A stretch of DNA of 64,000 bases from Pseudomonas silesiensis. GTDB lineage: Bacteria > Pseudomonadota > Gammaproteobacteria > Pseudomonadales > Pseudomonadaceae. A program made the position numbers and the translations under genes. Every line of letters begins with the position of its first letter. Position 1 is the first letter of the stretch. Below, in pieces: positions 36,793-47,632 of the stretch. Location of the stretch: assembly GCF_001661075.1 (NCBI RefSeq), contig NZ_CP014870.1:2004501-2068500 (forward strand), read 5' to 3'. The notes under the pieces were generated by a model. That model was not told where the DNA came from and did no database searches. It was given only the letters and a program-made list of their open reading frames with translations.

Positions 36793-37193
36793 AGAAGACA
36801 CCCTTGCTCAACATCGCGCTGTCGCGACTGATCGCCTCCCTGGGCCATGGCGACAGGGTGGTGATTGGCGACGCTGGCCTGCCGGTGCCACCGGGCGTCG
36901 AACTGATCGACCTGGCGCTGACCCACGGCATTCCGGATTTCGCCGGCACCTTGAAGGTCGTGCTCAGCGAAATGCAGGTCGAAAGCCACGTACTGGCGCA
37001 AGAGATTCTGGACAAGAAACCCTCGGCACTGGCGACACTGGATGAACTGGATGCCGAAGGTGCATTGGGTCGGCGTGAGTGGCTCAGCCATGAACAATTC
37101 AAAGTCCTCAGCCGTCAGGCGCGGGCGATTGTTCGCACGGGTGAGTGTCAGCCTTACTGCAACATCATTCTGGTGGCCGGGGTCACGTTTTAA
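36789..37193 (+). CDS. rbsD: D-ribose pyranase
   Basis: 134 residues. Interconverts beta-pyranose and beta-furanose ribose so that RbsK receives its substrate. [20 protein letters not shown] contains the conserved His and Asp of RbsD/FucU, and [18 protein letters not shown] is the family C-terminus. Coupled to rbsK by ATGA. Confidence 0.93.
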   Translation: MKKTPLLNIALSRLIASLGHGDRVVIGDAGLPVPPGVELIDLALTHGIPDFAGTLKVVLSEMQVESHVLAQEILDKKPSALATLDELDAEGALGRREWLSHEQFKVLSRQARAIVRTGECQPYCNIILVAGVTF

Positions 37194-37224
37194 CTGTTGA
37201 TTCTTCACGCACAAGGAGTGCGCC

Positions 37225-38253
37225 ATGTACCGCTATGCTCAGAAACTGCATCACCTGCTACGGAGTCTGCTGCTTTTGTCCCTGATGACCGCAACAAGCG
37301 CCCAGGCGGCGCAACAGATCGACCTGATCATCGACACCGACCCGGGTGCCGACGACGTGGTGGCCTTGCTGTTTGCCCTGGCGTCGCCGCAAGAACTGAA
37401 CATCCGCGCGCTGACCACCGTCGCCGGCAATGTTCGCCTGGACAAGACGTCGCGCAATGCGCGGCTGGCCCGCGAGTGGGCGGGGCGCGAAGAGGTGCCG
37501 GTGTATGCGGGCGCGTCGAAACCGCTGCTGCGCACGCCGATCTACGCCGAGGACATCCATGGCGCGGAAGGCATGTCGGGTGTCGCCGTCCACGAGCCGA
37601 CGACGGGCCTGGCCGAAGGCAGCGCGGTCAATTACCTGATCGATACCTTGAAGAGCGCCAGGCCCCACAGCATCACCCTCGCCATGCTCGGTCCGCAGAC
37701 CAACCTGGCGCTGGCCTTGATCCAGGAGCCCGGAATCGTTCAGGGCATCAAGGAGGTGGTAGTCATGGGCGGGGCGCACTTCAACGGCGGCAATATCACG
37801 CCGGTGGCCGAGTTCAACCTGTTCGCCGATCCGCAGGCCGCTGAGGTCGTACTCAAGAGTGGCGTGAAACTCACGTACCTGCCGCTGGATGTGACCCACA
37901 AGATTCTCACCAGCGAGGCACGCCTGAAGCAGATCGCGGCAATCGACAACACTGCCAGCAAACTGGTGGGCAATATTCTCAATGAGTACATCAAAGGCGA
38001 CATGGAACATTACGGCCTTGCGGGTGGCCCGGTGCATGACGCCACGGTCATCGCCTACCTGCTAAAGCCGGAGCTGTTCACCGGTCGTTCAGTGAACGTG
38101 GTGGTCGACAGCCGCGAAGGCCCGACCTTTGGCCAGACCATCGTCGACTGGTATGACGGCCTGAAGGCCCCGAAGAATGCCTTCTGGGTTGAAAGCGGCG
38201 ACGCTCAGGGCTTCTTCGACCTGCTGACGGAACGTCTGGCACGGCTGAAATAA
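37225..38253 (+). CDS. exported inosine-uridine nucleoside hydrolase
   Basis: 342 residues. Hydrolyses nucleosides to base plus ribose. LIIDTDPGADDVVALLFAL is the calcium-binding DTDPGxDD motif, VVMGGAHFNGGNITPVAEFN the ribose pocket, and GGPVHDATVIAYLL carries the late Asp. An N-terminal signal peptide (SLLLLSLMTATSAQAAQQ, cleavage near residue 28) places it in the periplasm, unlike the cytosolic RihA/B/C. AAGGAG precedes ATG 37225, only 31 bp after rbsD, so it probably feeds ribose to RbsBAC. Confidence 0.87.
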   Translation: MYRYAQKLHHLLRSLLLLSLMTATSAQAAQQIDLIIDTDPGADDVVALLFALASPQELNIRALTTVAGNVRLDKTSRNARLAREWAGREEVPVYAGASKPLLRTPIYAEDIHGAEGMSGVAVHEPTTGLAEGSAVNYLIDTLKSARPHSITLAMLGPQTNLALALIQEPGIVQGIKEVVVMGGAHFNGGNITPVAEFNLFADPQAAEVVLKSGVKLTYLPLDVTHKILTSEARLKQIAAIDNTASKLVGNILNEYIKGDMEHYGLAGGPVHDATVIAYLLKPELFTGRSVNVVVDSREGPTFGQTIVDWYDGLKAPKNAFWVESGDAQGFFDLLTERLARLK

Positions 38254-38285
38254 GCCGCCGGCCCGCAGGTGCCAGCCTGCAGGGC

Positions 38286-38498
38286 TCAGTTCCTGGCTGT
38301 CTGCTCTATACCCTTGTAAGTTTCCGGGTACTTGGTGAACACCTGCGTGATGAATGAGCGGGCGGCTTCGGTGCCCAGCTCCTTGACCAACAGATCGATC
38401 GCGATGATTGCCAACTCTTCCGGGCTGCCGGGGCTGTAGGAACTATGGCCCTGCGACCACTTGGCATTGATGTTGGCGTCGATACTTACGGTGGTCAT
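38286..38498 (-). CDS. small conserved-looking hypothetical protein
   Basis: 70 residues (MTTVSIDANINAKWSQGHSS... ending ...YKGIEQTARN). Middle helix EELAIIAIDLLVKELGTEAARSFITQVF. No signal peptide or Cys. Convergent with the nucleoside hydrolase and divergent from the next gene; GAG lies upstream of the ATG. Function unknown. Confidence 0.6.
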   Translation of the reverse strand: MTTVSIDANINAKWSQGHSSYSPGSPEELAIIAIDLLVKELGTEAARSFITQVFTKYPETYKGIEQTARN

Positions 38499-38589
38499 GA
38501 TGATGCTCGTGAAGTCGGGAAAGTCTGAGTGTGAAGTTAACCATTTTGCGCGACGTTTGGCACTGCGACTTAGGCATCAGGGGAGGGCT

Positions 38590-38937
38590 ATGCGACACTT
38601 GGCCTTTGATGGATTTTTCAAGGACCGTGCTGTGCAGATCGATTTGAACACCCCTGACGGCTTGACCCTTGAAGCGGTGCGCCAGTTGCTGGCTTCTGCC
38701 AGCGATGATGAGCACACGCAGGTGCGGGTGACCAAGGGCGGCATCGCCTATATTTCGTCGGGCGTCGTGGGTGGCACCGACATCGACGGACTCTCGTTTC
38801 GCCTCGAAACCTGGGCCAAGGGCTCAGGTTATGTCGGGCGTGTCGCAGCCAGTGACGAGGTCTGGGTCATGCAGATCTTCAACGCGCTGAAAGAGAACTG
38901 GCCGAATCCGCCTTTCGATTACATCGACGTCTATTGA
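38590..38937 (+). CDS. hypothetical protein
   Basis: 115 residues from ATG 38590, chosen for its AGGGGAGGG site; the open frame starts 43 codons earlier without support. Alpha/beta composition (AVQIDLNTPDGLTLEAVRQLLASASDDEHTQVRVTKGGIAYIS, VWVMQIFNALKENWPNPPFDYIDVY). Acidic and soluble. I do not recognise the family. Confidence 0.65.
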   Translation: MRHLAFDGFFKDRAVQIDLNTPDGLTLEAVRQLLASASDDEHTQVRVTKGGIAYISSGVVGGTDIDGLSFRLETWAKGSGYVGRVAASDEVWVMQIFNALKENWPNPPFDYIDVY

Positions 38938-39102
38938 GACTTGTTCATATTCAGTCATGATTACGCGGTGGACAGCCGCGAATGCTCAGGCAAACTCGCC
39001 GCTTTTCATGATCGAGGGCAGGGTGCTAGCACGCCCCGGGAAACCAAACGCCAGATTGGCGGTCGCACGATCTCAGCTCAACTATTGAAAAAAGGAGGCT
39101 TC

Positions 39103-39423
39103 ATGCCTTGGAAGCTCGCGTCATTGGGTACTTTGCTGGCCGCAGCGATGTTGGCCGGTTGCAGCACTACCTCCACCGAGTCGACAACAGACCCTGTCAC
39201 CACCTCTGACACGGGACACAGCCGTTGTGAGGCAAAAGCTGCCGAATTCACCATAGGCAAAAAGGCTTCGCCCGAACTGCTGGAACAGGCACGCACCCGT
39301 GCAGGCGCACAGAATGCCCGGTTCCTCCTGCCCACCGACATGGTGACCCTGGAGTACCGCTCCGATCGCCTGAACCTGAACACCGACGCCAGCCGGGTGG
39401 TCACCCGCGTCAACTGCGGCTGA
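39103..39423 (+). CDS. I78-family peptidase-inhibitor lipoprotein
   Basis: 106 residues from ATG 39103 with AAAGGAGG upstream. LAAAMLAGC is the lipobox. After a Thr/Ser-rich linker the I78-like domain reads CEAKAAEFTIGKKASPELLEQARTRAGAQNARFLLPTDMVTLEYRSDRLNL with terminal VVTRVNCG; the two Cys probably form a disulfide. I78 proteins inhibit serine proteases. Followed by a terminator shared with the cold-shock gene. Confidence 0.75.
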   Translation: MPWKLASLGTLLAAAMLAGCSTTSTESTTDPVTTSDTGHSRCEAKAAEFTIGKKASPELLEQARTRAGAQNARFLLPTDMVTLEYRSDRLNLNTDASRVVTRVNCG

Positions 39424-39449
39424 TCGCTTCAGGTTTTTGTTTCGCCCAT

Positions 39450-39481
39450 AAAAAACCCCGTCACATGGACGGGGTTTTTTT
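39450..39481. terminator. bidirectional rho-independent terminator
   Basis: AAAAAA-CCCCGTC-acat-GGACGGGG-TTTTTTT between the convergent I78 lipoprotein and cold-shock genes; A- and T-runs allow function on both strands. Confidence 0.9.
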
Positions 39482-39495
39482 AGTGCGCCAGAAAC

Positions 39496-39708
39496 TTACT
39501 CTGGGCGGACTTGTGCAGCTTGCATACCCTTTTGGCCTTTCTCAGCCACGAAGGAAACGGTCTGGCCTTCTTTCAGGCTTTTGAAACCGTCGCTTTCGAT
39601 AGCTTTGAAGTGTACGAACAGGTCGTCACCGCCACCTTGAGGAGTGATGAAGCCGAAGCCTTTTTCATCGTTGAACCATTTAACGGTGCCGGTTTGGCGA
39701 TTAGACAT
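39496..39708 (-). CDS. cold-shock family RNA/ssDNA-binding protein
   Basis: 70 residues: [20 protein letters not shown]... ending ...[17 protein letters not shown]1 KGFGFI and RNP2 DLFVHF are intact, so it can act as an RNA chaperone. It resembles the CapB/CspA paralogues of Pseudomonas. GGAGATAC precedes the ATG. The frame extends to 39900 without stop, but this region is more likely a long 5' leader typical of csp mRNAs. Confidence 0.9.
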   Translation of the reverse strand: MSNRQTGTVKWFNDEKGFGFITPQGGGDDLFVHFKAIESDGFKSLKEGQTVSFVAEKGQKGMQAAQVRPE

Positions 39709-40006
39709 GGTGTATCTCCAAGAAACATATATTTTCAGTAGTACTGTGCTGCTCAGGCCAACTGGGCACACCGGGGTATCATAGTCGAAATGTTCGCTTT
39801 GGGAGCCCCCCGGACGCACTGTTTGCCGACCAGTCGTGTTTTCTTTGTGCCCTTTAGCGGCTGAAAGCCCCGTGTTATAAGGCTTGCGGCCGAACGTCAA
39901 GGCGATAAAAAAAGCTGAAAAACCTGAATAAATTGTACGAAAGGAGCTGTTTCAGCCGCTTTTTAACAGTATTTCAGGGGCTGAGAGCGCGGTAGCGAGC
40001 TTGTTT

Positions 40007-40303
40007 TCACTCTTTTTTGGTGGCCTTGCAGGCTGCAATTTTGCCCAGTGCCTCCCGCTTCAATGTGTCGTTGGCCGTGTTGTTCATCAGGGCCTGAATA
40101 TCGGCGGCAGGGTACGATTTGATGGCATCGGCACCGCAGGCACAGTGGGATTTCGCGGCTGGCGTACCAATCTTCTCGGCAGCGGCAGGAACGCATTGAG
40201 CCATGTATTTCTCTCGTTCGCCTTTCGGCCATTCTGCGTGGGCCGCCAGTGGCAGCAGGAGAATGACGGGGGCGACGACTGCGAATAAACGATTCAGACG
40301 CAT
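40007..40303 (-). CDS. small secreted four-cysteine protein
   Basis: 98 residues. MRLNRLFAVVAPVILLLPLAAHAE is a Sec signal peptide. The mature part of about 74 residues has Cys in MAQCVPAAA, SHCACGADA and KIAACKATK, likely two disulfides, and is mostly helical. AAGGAG lies 9 nt before ATG 40303. Function unknown. Confidence 0.7.
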   Translation of the reverse strand: MRLNRLFAVVAPVILLLPLAAHAEWPKGEREKYMAQCVPAAAEKIGTPAAKSHCACGADAIKSYPAADIQALMNNTANDTLKREALGKIAACKATKKE

Positions 40304-40565
40304 GCTGGGATACTCCTTGTGGGTCAACTATCTTGTTATCTGAGGGGTAGAGTACGCTTCAAGTTCAGCACCCTGGCATAAAAACAGCCAATTTACCCTG
40401 CTGCAAAACCTGCGCACCGTAGCAACCGTTCATCTGTGCTAGCATGCGTGGCTCGGGCGTTTGCAGGCTCCGACGGACCTTCAGTCCCGGTGGCGGCAAA
40501 TGCACGATTAACCCTGATTTGAATCCCAGTCACTCTGGTTCGGTTTCCCGGTTGGCCGCAAGGCT

Positions 40566-40659
40566 CCTGCCGCTGTAAGGCAGGCGTTCGTCATTGAATG
40601 GCCTGGACCGGATCTTGTACTGGCTCATCCCAACCCACGTGACCTTTGGTAGGGGTCAC
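40566..40659 (+). promoter_or_regulatory. thrS leader with two tRNA-Thr anticodon-arm mimics
   Basis: Hairpin A (40566-40584): 6-bp stem CCTGCC/GGCAGG and 7-nt loop GCTGTAA, with UGU at anticodon positions. Hairpin B (40639-40659): 7-bp stem GTGACCT/GGGTCAC (one U-G pair) and 7-nt loop TTGGTAG, with GGU at anticodon positions. Hairpin B ends 4 nt before the AGGAGAGGAGG ribosome site of thrS. Both UGU and GGU are threonine anticodons. This matches the logic of the E. coli thrS operator, where ThrRS binds its own leader. The 375-bp gap before thrS holds no other gene. Confidence 0.6.
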
Positions 40660-40678
40660 CACTAGGAGAGGAGGCGCC

Positions 40679-42601
40679 ATGCCAACTATTACTCTTCCCG
40701 ACGGCAGTCAACGTTCATTCGATCACCCGGTTTCCGTAGCCGAGGTCGCCGCATCCATTGGTGCCGGCCTGGCCAAGGCCACCGTGGCCGGCAAGGTCAA
40801 TGGCAAGCTGGTCGACGCCAGCGACCTCATCGACAGCGATTCCACGCTGCAAATCATTACGCCAAAGGATGAAGAGGGGCTGGAGATCATTCGCCACTCT
40901 TGCGCCCACCTGGTTGGCCATGCGGTCAAGCAGCTGTACCCGACGGCCAAAATGGTCATCGGCCCGGTCATCGACGAAGGCTTCTATTACGACATCGCCT
41001 TCGAACGTCCCTTCACCCCGGACGACCTGGCCGCCATCGAACAGCGCATGCAACAGCTGATCGAAAAAGATTACGACGTGATCAAGAAAGTCACTCCGCG
41101 CGCCGAAGTGATCGAAGTGTTCACGGCCCGCGGCGAAGACTACAAGCTGCGCCTGGTCGAGGACATGCCGAACGAGCAGGCCATGGGCCTGTACTATCAC
41201 GAAGAATACGTCGACATGTGCCGCGGTCCGCACGTGCCGAACACGCGCTTCCTGAAGTCCTTCAAGCTGACCAAGCTGTCCGGCGCCTACTGGCGTGGCG
41301 ATGCCAAGAACGAGCAATTGCAGCGCGTCTACGGCACCGCCTGGGCCGACAAGAAGCAGCTGGCGGCTTACATCCAGCGCATCGAAGAAGCCGAGAAGCG
41401 CGATCACCGCAAGATCGGCAAGCGCCTGGGCCTGTTCCACACCCAGGAAGAGTCGCCGGGCATGGTGTTCTGGCACCCGAACGGCTGGACCCTGTACCAG
41501 GTGCTCGAGCAGTACATGCGCAAGGTTCAGCGCGACAACGGTTACCTGGAGATCAAGACGCCGCAAGTCGTTGACCGCAGCCTGTGGGAGAAATCCGGGC
41601 ACTGGGCCAACTACGGCGACAACATGTTCACCACCCAGTCGGAAAACCGCGATTACGCGATCAAGCCGATGAACTGCCCGTGCCACGTGCAGGTGTTCAA
41701 CCAGGGCCTGAAAAGCTACCGCGAGTTGCCGATGCGCCTGGCCGAATTCGGTGCCTGTCACCGTAACGAGCCATCGGGTGCGCTGCACGGCATCATGCGC
41801 GTGCGTGCCTTCACCCAGGACGACGCCCACATCTTCTGCACCGAAGAGCAGATGCAGGCCGAATCCGCCGCGTTCATCAAGCTGACCATGGACGTTTACG
41901 CCGACTTCGGCTTCAAAGACGTCGAGATGAAGCTGTCCACTCGTCCGGAAAAACGCGTCGGTTCCGACGAGCTGTGGGATCGCGCCGAAGCGGCCTTGGC
42001 TGCAGCCCTTGATAGTGCTGGGCTGCCGTACGATCTGCAGCCGGGCGAGGGTGCGTTCTATGGTCCGAAGATCGAATTTTCGCTGAAAGATTGCCTTGGC
42101 CGTGTCTGGCAATGTGGTACCCTTCAGCTCGATTTTAACCTGCCTATCCGTCTGGGAGCCGAATACGTCTCCGAAGACAACAGTCGCAAGCACCCGGTGA
42201 TGTTGCACCGGGCGATCCTGGGCTCCTTCGAACGTTTCGTCGGAATCCTGATCGAGCACTACGAGGGTGCGTTCCCCGCGTGGCTGGCTCCGACCCAGGC
42301 AGTGATCATGAATATCACTGATAAACAGGCCGATTTTGCCGCCGAGGTTGAAAAAACCCTCAACGAAAGCGGATTTCGTGCCAAGTCTGACTTGAGAAAT
42401 GAAAAGATCGGCTTTAAAATCCGCGAGCATACCTTGCTCAAGGTTCCCTATCTCTTGGTTATCGGAGATCGGGAAGTCGAGATGCAGACTGTCGCTGTGC
42501 GTACTCGTGAAGGTGCTGACCTGGGCTCGATGCCCGTCGCCCAGTTCGCTGAGTTTCTCGCGCAAGCGGTTTCCCGGCGTGGTCGCCCAGATTCGGAGTA
42601 A
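40679..42601 (+). CDS. thrS: threonyl-tRNA synthetase
   Basis: 640 residues, the standard length. Charges tRNA-Thr. N-terminal TGS domain ([24 protein letters not shown]), editing domain with [11 protein letters not shown] and the [11 protein letters not shown] zinc-type block, class II catalytic core with motif 2 [26 protein letters not shown] and [10 protein letters not shown], then the anticodon-binding domain ([20 protein letters not shown]). ATG 40679 has AGGAGAGGAGG upstream; the frame 33 bp earlier runs through the operator. The stop overlaps the infC start. Confidence 0.97.
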   Translation: MPTITLPDGSQRSFDHPVSVAEVAASIGAGLAKATVAGKVNGKLVDASDLIDSDSTLQIITPKDEEGLEIIRHSCAHLVGHAVKQLYPTAKMVIGPVIDEGFYYDIAFERPFTPDDLAAIEQRMQQLIEKDYDVIKKVTPRAEVIEVFTARGEDYKLRLVEDMPNEQAMGLYYHEEYVDMCRGPHVPNTRFLKSFKLTKLSGAYWRGDAKNEQLQRVYGTAWADKKQLAAYIQRIEEAEKRDHRKIGKRLGLFHTQEESPGMVFWHPNGWTLYQVLEQYMRKVQRDNGYLEIKTPQVVDRSLWEKSGHWANYGDNMFTTQSENRDYAIKPMNCPCHVQVFNQGLKSYRELPMRLAEFGACHRNEPSGALHGIMRVRAFTQDDAHIFCTEEQMQAESAAFIKLTMDVYADFGFKDVEMKLSTRPEKRVGSDELWDRAEAALAAALDSAGLPYDLQPGEGAFYGPKIEFSLKDCLGRVWQCGTLQLDFNLPIRLGAEYVSEDNSRKHPVMLHRAILGSFERFVGILIEHYEGAFPAWLAPTQAVIMNITDKQADFAAEVEKTLNESGFRAKSDLRNEKIGFKIREHTLLKVPYLLVIGDREVEMQTVAVRTREGADLGSMPVAQFAEFLAQAVSRRGRPDSE

Positions 42602-43152
42602 TTACTATTAAGCGTGAAATGAGACAAGATAAACGAGCTGCACCGAAAGCCCCGATCAACGAGAATATCTCGGCACGCGAGGTTCGGTTAATTGGAGCTG
42701 AGGGTGAACAGCTTGGGATTGTGTCAATTGAAGACGCGCTTCTTAAGGCTGAAGAGGCCAAACTGGATCTGGTGGAAATTTCCGCCGATGCAGTACCCCC
42801 TGTTTGCAAACTGATGGACTACGGCAAATCGATCTTCGAAAAGAAGAAGCAGATTGCCGCGGCCAAGAAAAACCAGAAGCAGATTCAGGTTAAAGAAATC
42901 AAGTTTCGTCCAGGGACGGAGGAAGGGGATTACCAGGTAAAACTGCGCAACCTGGTACGTTTCCTGAGTGATGGGGACAGGGCCAAGGTATCCTTGCGAT
43001 TCCGCGGCCGTGAGATGGCCCACCAGGAGCTGGGGATGGAACTCCTCAAGCGAGTTGAAGGTGACTTGCTCGAGTACGGTTCGGTCGAACAGCATCCTAA
43101 GATGGAAGGACGCCAGCTGATCATGGTCATCGCCCCGAAAAAGAAGAAGTAA
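42601..43152 (+). CDS. infC: translation initiation factor IF-3 (AUU start)
   Basis: 183 residues. IF-3 binds the 30S subunit and rejects wrong initiation codons, including its own AUU. From ATT 42601 the protein reads (M)[17 protein letters not shown], then [21 protein letters not shown] and the C-terminal domain [22 protein letters not shown]...APKKKK. GGAG at 42595-42598 serves ATT 42601 or ATT 42607; ATG 42619 would drop six conserved residues and lacks a ribosome site. It overlaps the thrS stop by one base. Confidence 0.93.
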   Translation: MTIKREMRQDKRAAPKAPINENISAREVRLIGAEGEQLGIVSIEDALLKAEEAKLDLVEISADAVPPVCKLMDYGKSIFEKKKQIAAAKKNQKQIQVKEIKFRPGTEEGDYQVKLRNLVRFLSDGDRAKVSLRFRGREMAHQELGMELLKRVEGDLLEYGSVEQHPKMEGRQLIMVIAPKKKK

Positions 43153-43212
43153 TCAATAGGGCACGGCAGGCCTTCTGATTATGTTTATCAACTGAATGCG
43201 GAGTATCCGAAC

Positions 43213-43407
43213 ATGCCAAAAATGAAAACTAAAAGTGGTGCTGCTAAGCGGTTTCTGAAAACTGCTAACGGTATCAAGCACAAGCACGCTTTCAAGAGCC
43301 ACATCCTGACTAAAATGTCGACCAAGCGTAAGCGTCAACTGCGCGGTAGCAGCTTGCTGCATCCGTCTGACGTGGCAAAAGTCGAGCGCATGCTGCGCCT
43401 TCGTTAA
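43213..43407 (+). CDS. rpmI: ribosomal protein bL35
   Basis: 64 residues: [20 protein letters not shown]..., ending [10 protein letters not shown]. Standard bL35 length and sequence, strongly basic, with GCGGAG upstream. Second gene of the infC-rpmI-rplT unit. Confidence 0.97.
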   Translation: MPKMKTKSGAAKRFLKTANGIKHKHAFKSHILTKMSTKRKRQLRGSSLLHPSDVAKVERMLRLR

Positions 43408-43435
43408 TTTTAGTCAAGAATAGAGGAAGTAACTC

Positions 43436-43792
43436 ATGGCTCGTGTAAAGCGTGGCGTCATTGCCCGTAAACGTCACAAAAAAATTCTGAAACTTGCTAA
43501 AGGCTACTACGGCGCTCGTTCGCGCGTATTCCGTGTTGCCAAGCAAGCGGTAATCAAGGCAGGCCAATACGCCTACCGTGACCGTCGTCAGAAAAAACGT
43601 CAGTTCCGCGCTCTGTGGATCGCTCGTATCAACGCTGGTGCACGTATCAACGGTCTGTCCTACAGCCGTTTCATCGCCGGCCTGAAAAAAGCGTCCATCG
43701 AGATCGACCGTAAGGTTCTGGCTGATCTGGCAGTGAACGAAAAAGCGGCGTTTGCTGCGATTGTCGAGAAAGCTAAAGCCACCTTGGCTTAA
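43436..43792 (+). CDS. rplT: ribosomal protein bL20
   Basis: 118 residues: [40 protein letters not shown], then [30 protein letters not shown]. It assembles early on 23S rRNA and, in E. coli, represses rpmI translation. GAGGAAG precedes the ATG. Confidence 0.97.
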   Translation: MARVKRGVIARKRHKKILKLAKGYYGARSRVFRVAKQAVIKAGQYAYRDRRQKKRQFRALWIARINAGARINGLSYSRFIAGLKKASIEIDRKVLADLAVNEKAAFAAIVEKAKATLA

Positions 43793-43847
43793 GTACCCCC
43801 GACAGTCACCCGGCCTCACCTCTGTGGGGCCAGGTGTTAAACGTCAT

Positions 43848-44918
<1,071 letters not shown>

Positions 44919-44944
44919 TCGTAACGAATTCTTAGGAGAGCAGG

Positions 44945-47326
44945 ATGAAATTCAGTGAAAAATGGCTGCGTGCTTGGGTTAGCCCGCAGGTAAGTCGCGA
45001 CGAGCTGGTTGCCCGTCTGTCGATGGCCGGTCTTGAGGTCGATAGCGTTACGCCGGCCGCCGGTGAATTCACCGGTGTGATCGTGGGCGAGGTGCTGAGC
45101 ACCGAGCCGCACCCGGACGCCGACAAGCTGCGCGTGTGCCAGGTAAGCAATGGTTCGCAGACCTTCCAGGTGGTATGCGGTGCACCCAACGTGCGCCCGG
45201 GCCTGAAGATCCCGTTCGCCATGATCGGCGCCGAGCTGCCAGGCGACTTCAAGATCAAGAAAGCCAAGCTGCGGGGCGTCGAGTCCAACGGCATGCTGTG
45301 CTCCCAAGCCGAGCTGCAAGTCGGTGAAGGCAACGACGGCCTGATGGAATTGCCGGCCGATGCGCCGGTTGGCGAAGACATCCGTGAATACCTGGGCCTG
45401 GACGACTCGAGCATCGAAGTCGACCTGACCCCGAACCGCGGCGACTGCCTGTCCCTGGCCGGCCTGGCCCGTGAAGTCGGCGCGCTGTACGCCACCGAAG
45501 TCACCCGTCCGGTCACCGCCACCGTGCCGGCCGTGCACGACGAAGTGCGCTCGGTTGAAGTGCTGGCGCCCGCCGCCTGCCCGCGTTACCTGGGTCGCGT
45601 GATCCGTAACGTCGACCTGTCCAAGGCTACGCCGCTGTGGATGGTCGAGCGTCTGCGCCGCGCCGACGTGCGCAGCATCGACGCCGCCGTCGACATCACC
45701 AACTACGTGATGCTGGAACTGGGTCAACCGCTGCACGCGTTCGACCTCGCCGAAATCAATGGCGGCATCCGCGTGCGCATGGCCGAAGAAGGCGAGAAGC
45801 TGGTACTGCTCGACGGTCAGGAAGTCAGCCTGCGTAGCGATACCCTGGTGATCGCCGACCACACCCGCGCCTTGGCCATCGCCGGCGTCATGGGCGGCGA
45901 ACACAGCGGCGTCAACACCGCCACCACCCGCGACATATTCCTCGAAAGCGCGTTCTTCGACCAGATCGCCGTCGCCGGCAAGGCCCGTTCCTACGGCCTG
46001 CACACCGACGCCTCGCACCGCTACGAGCGTGGCGTGGACTGGCAGCTGGCCCGTGAAGCCATGGAGCGCGCCACCGGCCTGCTGCTGGAAATCACCGGCG
46101 GCGAAGCCGGCCCGATCATCGAAACCGTCAGCGAACAGCACCTGCCGAAGATCGCCCCGGTCACCCTGCGTGCCCAGCGCATCACCCAGATGCTCGGCAT
46201 GGAAATGAACCCGGCCGAAGTCGAGCGCCTGCTCAACGCCCTCGGCCTGACCGTTGCCGCCGACGGGGCAGGGCAGTGGCGCGTAGAAGTGCCAAGCCAT
46301 CGCTTCGACATCAGCCTGGAAGTCGACCTGATCGAAGAACTGGCCCGCCTGTACGGCTACAACCGCCTGCCGGTGCGCTACCCGCAAGCCCGCCTGGCAC
46401 CGCAAGCCAAGGCCGAAGCCCGTAGCGACCTGCCTGAGCTGCGCCGCCTGCTGGTGGCCCGTGGCTACCAGGAAGCGATCACCTACAGCTTCATCGATCC
46501 GAAACAATTCGAGTTGTTTAATCCGGGTGTCGAACCGCTGCTGCTGGCCAACCCGATCTCCAACGACATGGCCGCCATGCGCTCTTCGCTGTGGCCAGGC
46601 CTGGTCAAGGCGCTGCAGCACAACCTCAACCGCCAACAGGATCGCGTCCGCCTGTTCGAAAGCGGCCTGCGTTTCGTCGGCCAGCTGGAAGGCTTGAAGC
46701 AAGAGCCAATGCTCGCGGGCGTAGTCTGCGGCAGCCGCCTGCCGGAAGGCTGGGCACAAGGTCGCGATGTCGTCGACTTCTTCGACGTCAAGGCTGATGT
46801 GGAAGCGGTACTCGGCTTCGCCGGTGCCCTGGATTCGTTCACCTTCGTGCCGGGCAAACACCCTGCCTTGCACCCGGGTCAAACCGCGCGCATCGAACGT
46901 GAAGGTCGCCTGGTCGGCTTCGTCGGCGCGATCCATCCCGAACTGTCGAAAACCCTCGGTCTCGACCGTCCGGTCTTCGTCTTCGAGCTGGTTCTGGCCG
47001 AAGTGGCTTTGGGTAAAATGCCTAAATTCCAGGAGTTATCGCGCTTTCCTGAAGTGCGACGTGACCTGGCGCTGATCGCGCACAAAGACGTCGCGGCCAG
47101 CGCCGTACTGGACGTAATCCGTGAAAATGCAGGCGAGTGGCTGACAGACCTCAGGCTATTTGACGTGTATCAGGGTAAAGGCATTGATCCTGATAGAAAA
47201 AGCCTTGCAGTCGGCTTGACCTGGCAGCATCCATCGCGCACTCTTAATGACGATGAGGTGAATACCACGACGCAAAACATCCTCACCTCGCTCGAACAAA
47301 GGTTGGACGCCACGTTAAGGAAGTGA
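44945..47326 (+). CDS. pheT: phenylalanyl-tRNA synthetase beta subunit
   Basis: 793 residues, normal length. N-terminal tRNA-binding EMAP-like domain (VIVGEVLSTEPHPDADKLRVCQV), B3/4 editing region, B5 domain, and C-terminal ferredoxin-like anticodon-binding domain (ELSRFPEVRRDLALIAHKDV...TLRK). AGGAGAGCAGG precedes ATG 44945. ihfA begins 4 bp after its stop. Confidence 0.97.
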   Translation: MKFSEKWLRAWVSPQVSRDELVARLSMAGLEVDSVTPAAGEFTGVIVGEVLSTEPHPDADKLRVCQVSNGSQTFQVVCGAPNVRPGLKIPFAMIGAELPGDFKIKKAKLRGVESNGMLCSQAELQVGEGNDGLMELPADAPVGEDIREYLGLDDSSIEVDLTPNRGDCLSLAGLAREVGALYATEVTRPVTATVPAVHDEVRSVEVLAPAACPRYLGRVIRNVDLSKATPLWMVERLRRADVRSIDAAVDITNYVMLELGQPLHAFDLAEINGGIRVRMAEEGEKLVLLDGQEVSLRSDTLVIADHTRALAIAGVMGGEHSGVNTATTRDIFLESAFFDQIAVAGKARSYGLHTDASHRYERGVDWQLAREAMERATGLLLEITGGEAGPIIETVSEQHLPKIAPVTLRAQRITQMLGMEMNPAEVERLLNALGLTVAADGAGQWRVEVPSHRFDISLEVDLIEELARLYGYNRLPVRYPQARLAPQAKAEARSDLPELRRLLVARGYQEAITYSFIDPKQFELFNPGVEPLLLANPISNDMAAMRSSLWPGLVKALQHNLNRQQDRVRLFESGLRFVGQLEGLKQEPMLAGVVCGSRLPEGWAQGRDVVDFFDVKADVEAVLGFAGALDSFTFVPGKHPALHPGQTARIEREGRLVGFVGAIHPELSKTLGLDRPVFVFELVLAEVALGKMPKFQELSRFPEVRRDLALIAHKDVAASAVLDVIRENAGEWLTDLRLFDVYQGKGIDPDRKSLAVGLTWQHPSRTLNDDEVNTTTQNILTSLEQRLDATLRK

Positions 47327-47329
47327 CGT

Positions 47330-47632
47330 ATGGGGGCTTTGACGAAAGCTGAGATGGCGGAACGTCTGTATGAAGAGCTGGGCCTGAACAAACGGGAAGC
47401 CAAGGAATTGGTCGAACTGTTTTTTGAAGAAATCAGGCACGCTCTTGAAGACAACGAACAGGTCAAATTGTCCGGTTTCGGCAATTTCGACCTGCGGGAC
47501 AAACGCCAGCGGCCTGGCCGCAATCCGAAAACGGGGGAAGAAATCCCGATCACGGCTCGCCGTGTGGTCACCTTTCGTCCAGGGCAGAAGTTGAAGGCCC
47601 GAGTTGAGGCTTATGCTGGAACCAAGTCATAA
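47330..47632 (+). CDS. ihfA: integration host factor alpha subunit
   Basis: 100 residues: [67 protein letters not shown]. The beta-ribbon proline arm RPGRNPKTG inserts in the DNA minor groove and bends it sharply. Forms a heterodimer with IhfB. It overlaps the MerR gene by 20 bp. Confidence 0.97.
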   Translation: MGALTKAEMAERLYEELGLNKREAKELVELFFEEIRHALEDNEQVKLSGFGNFDLRDKRQRPGRNPKTGEEIPITARRVVTFRPGQKLKARVEAYAGTKS

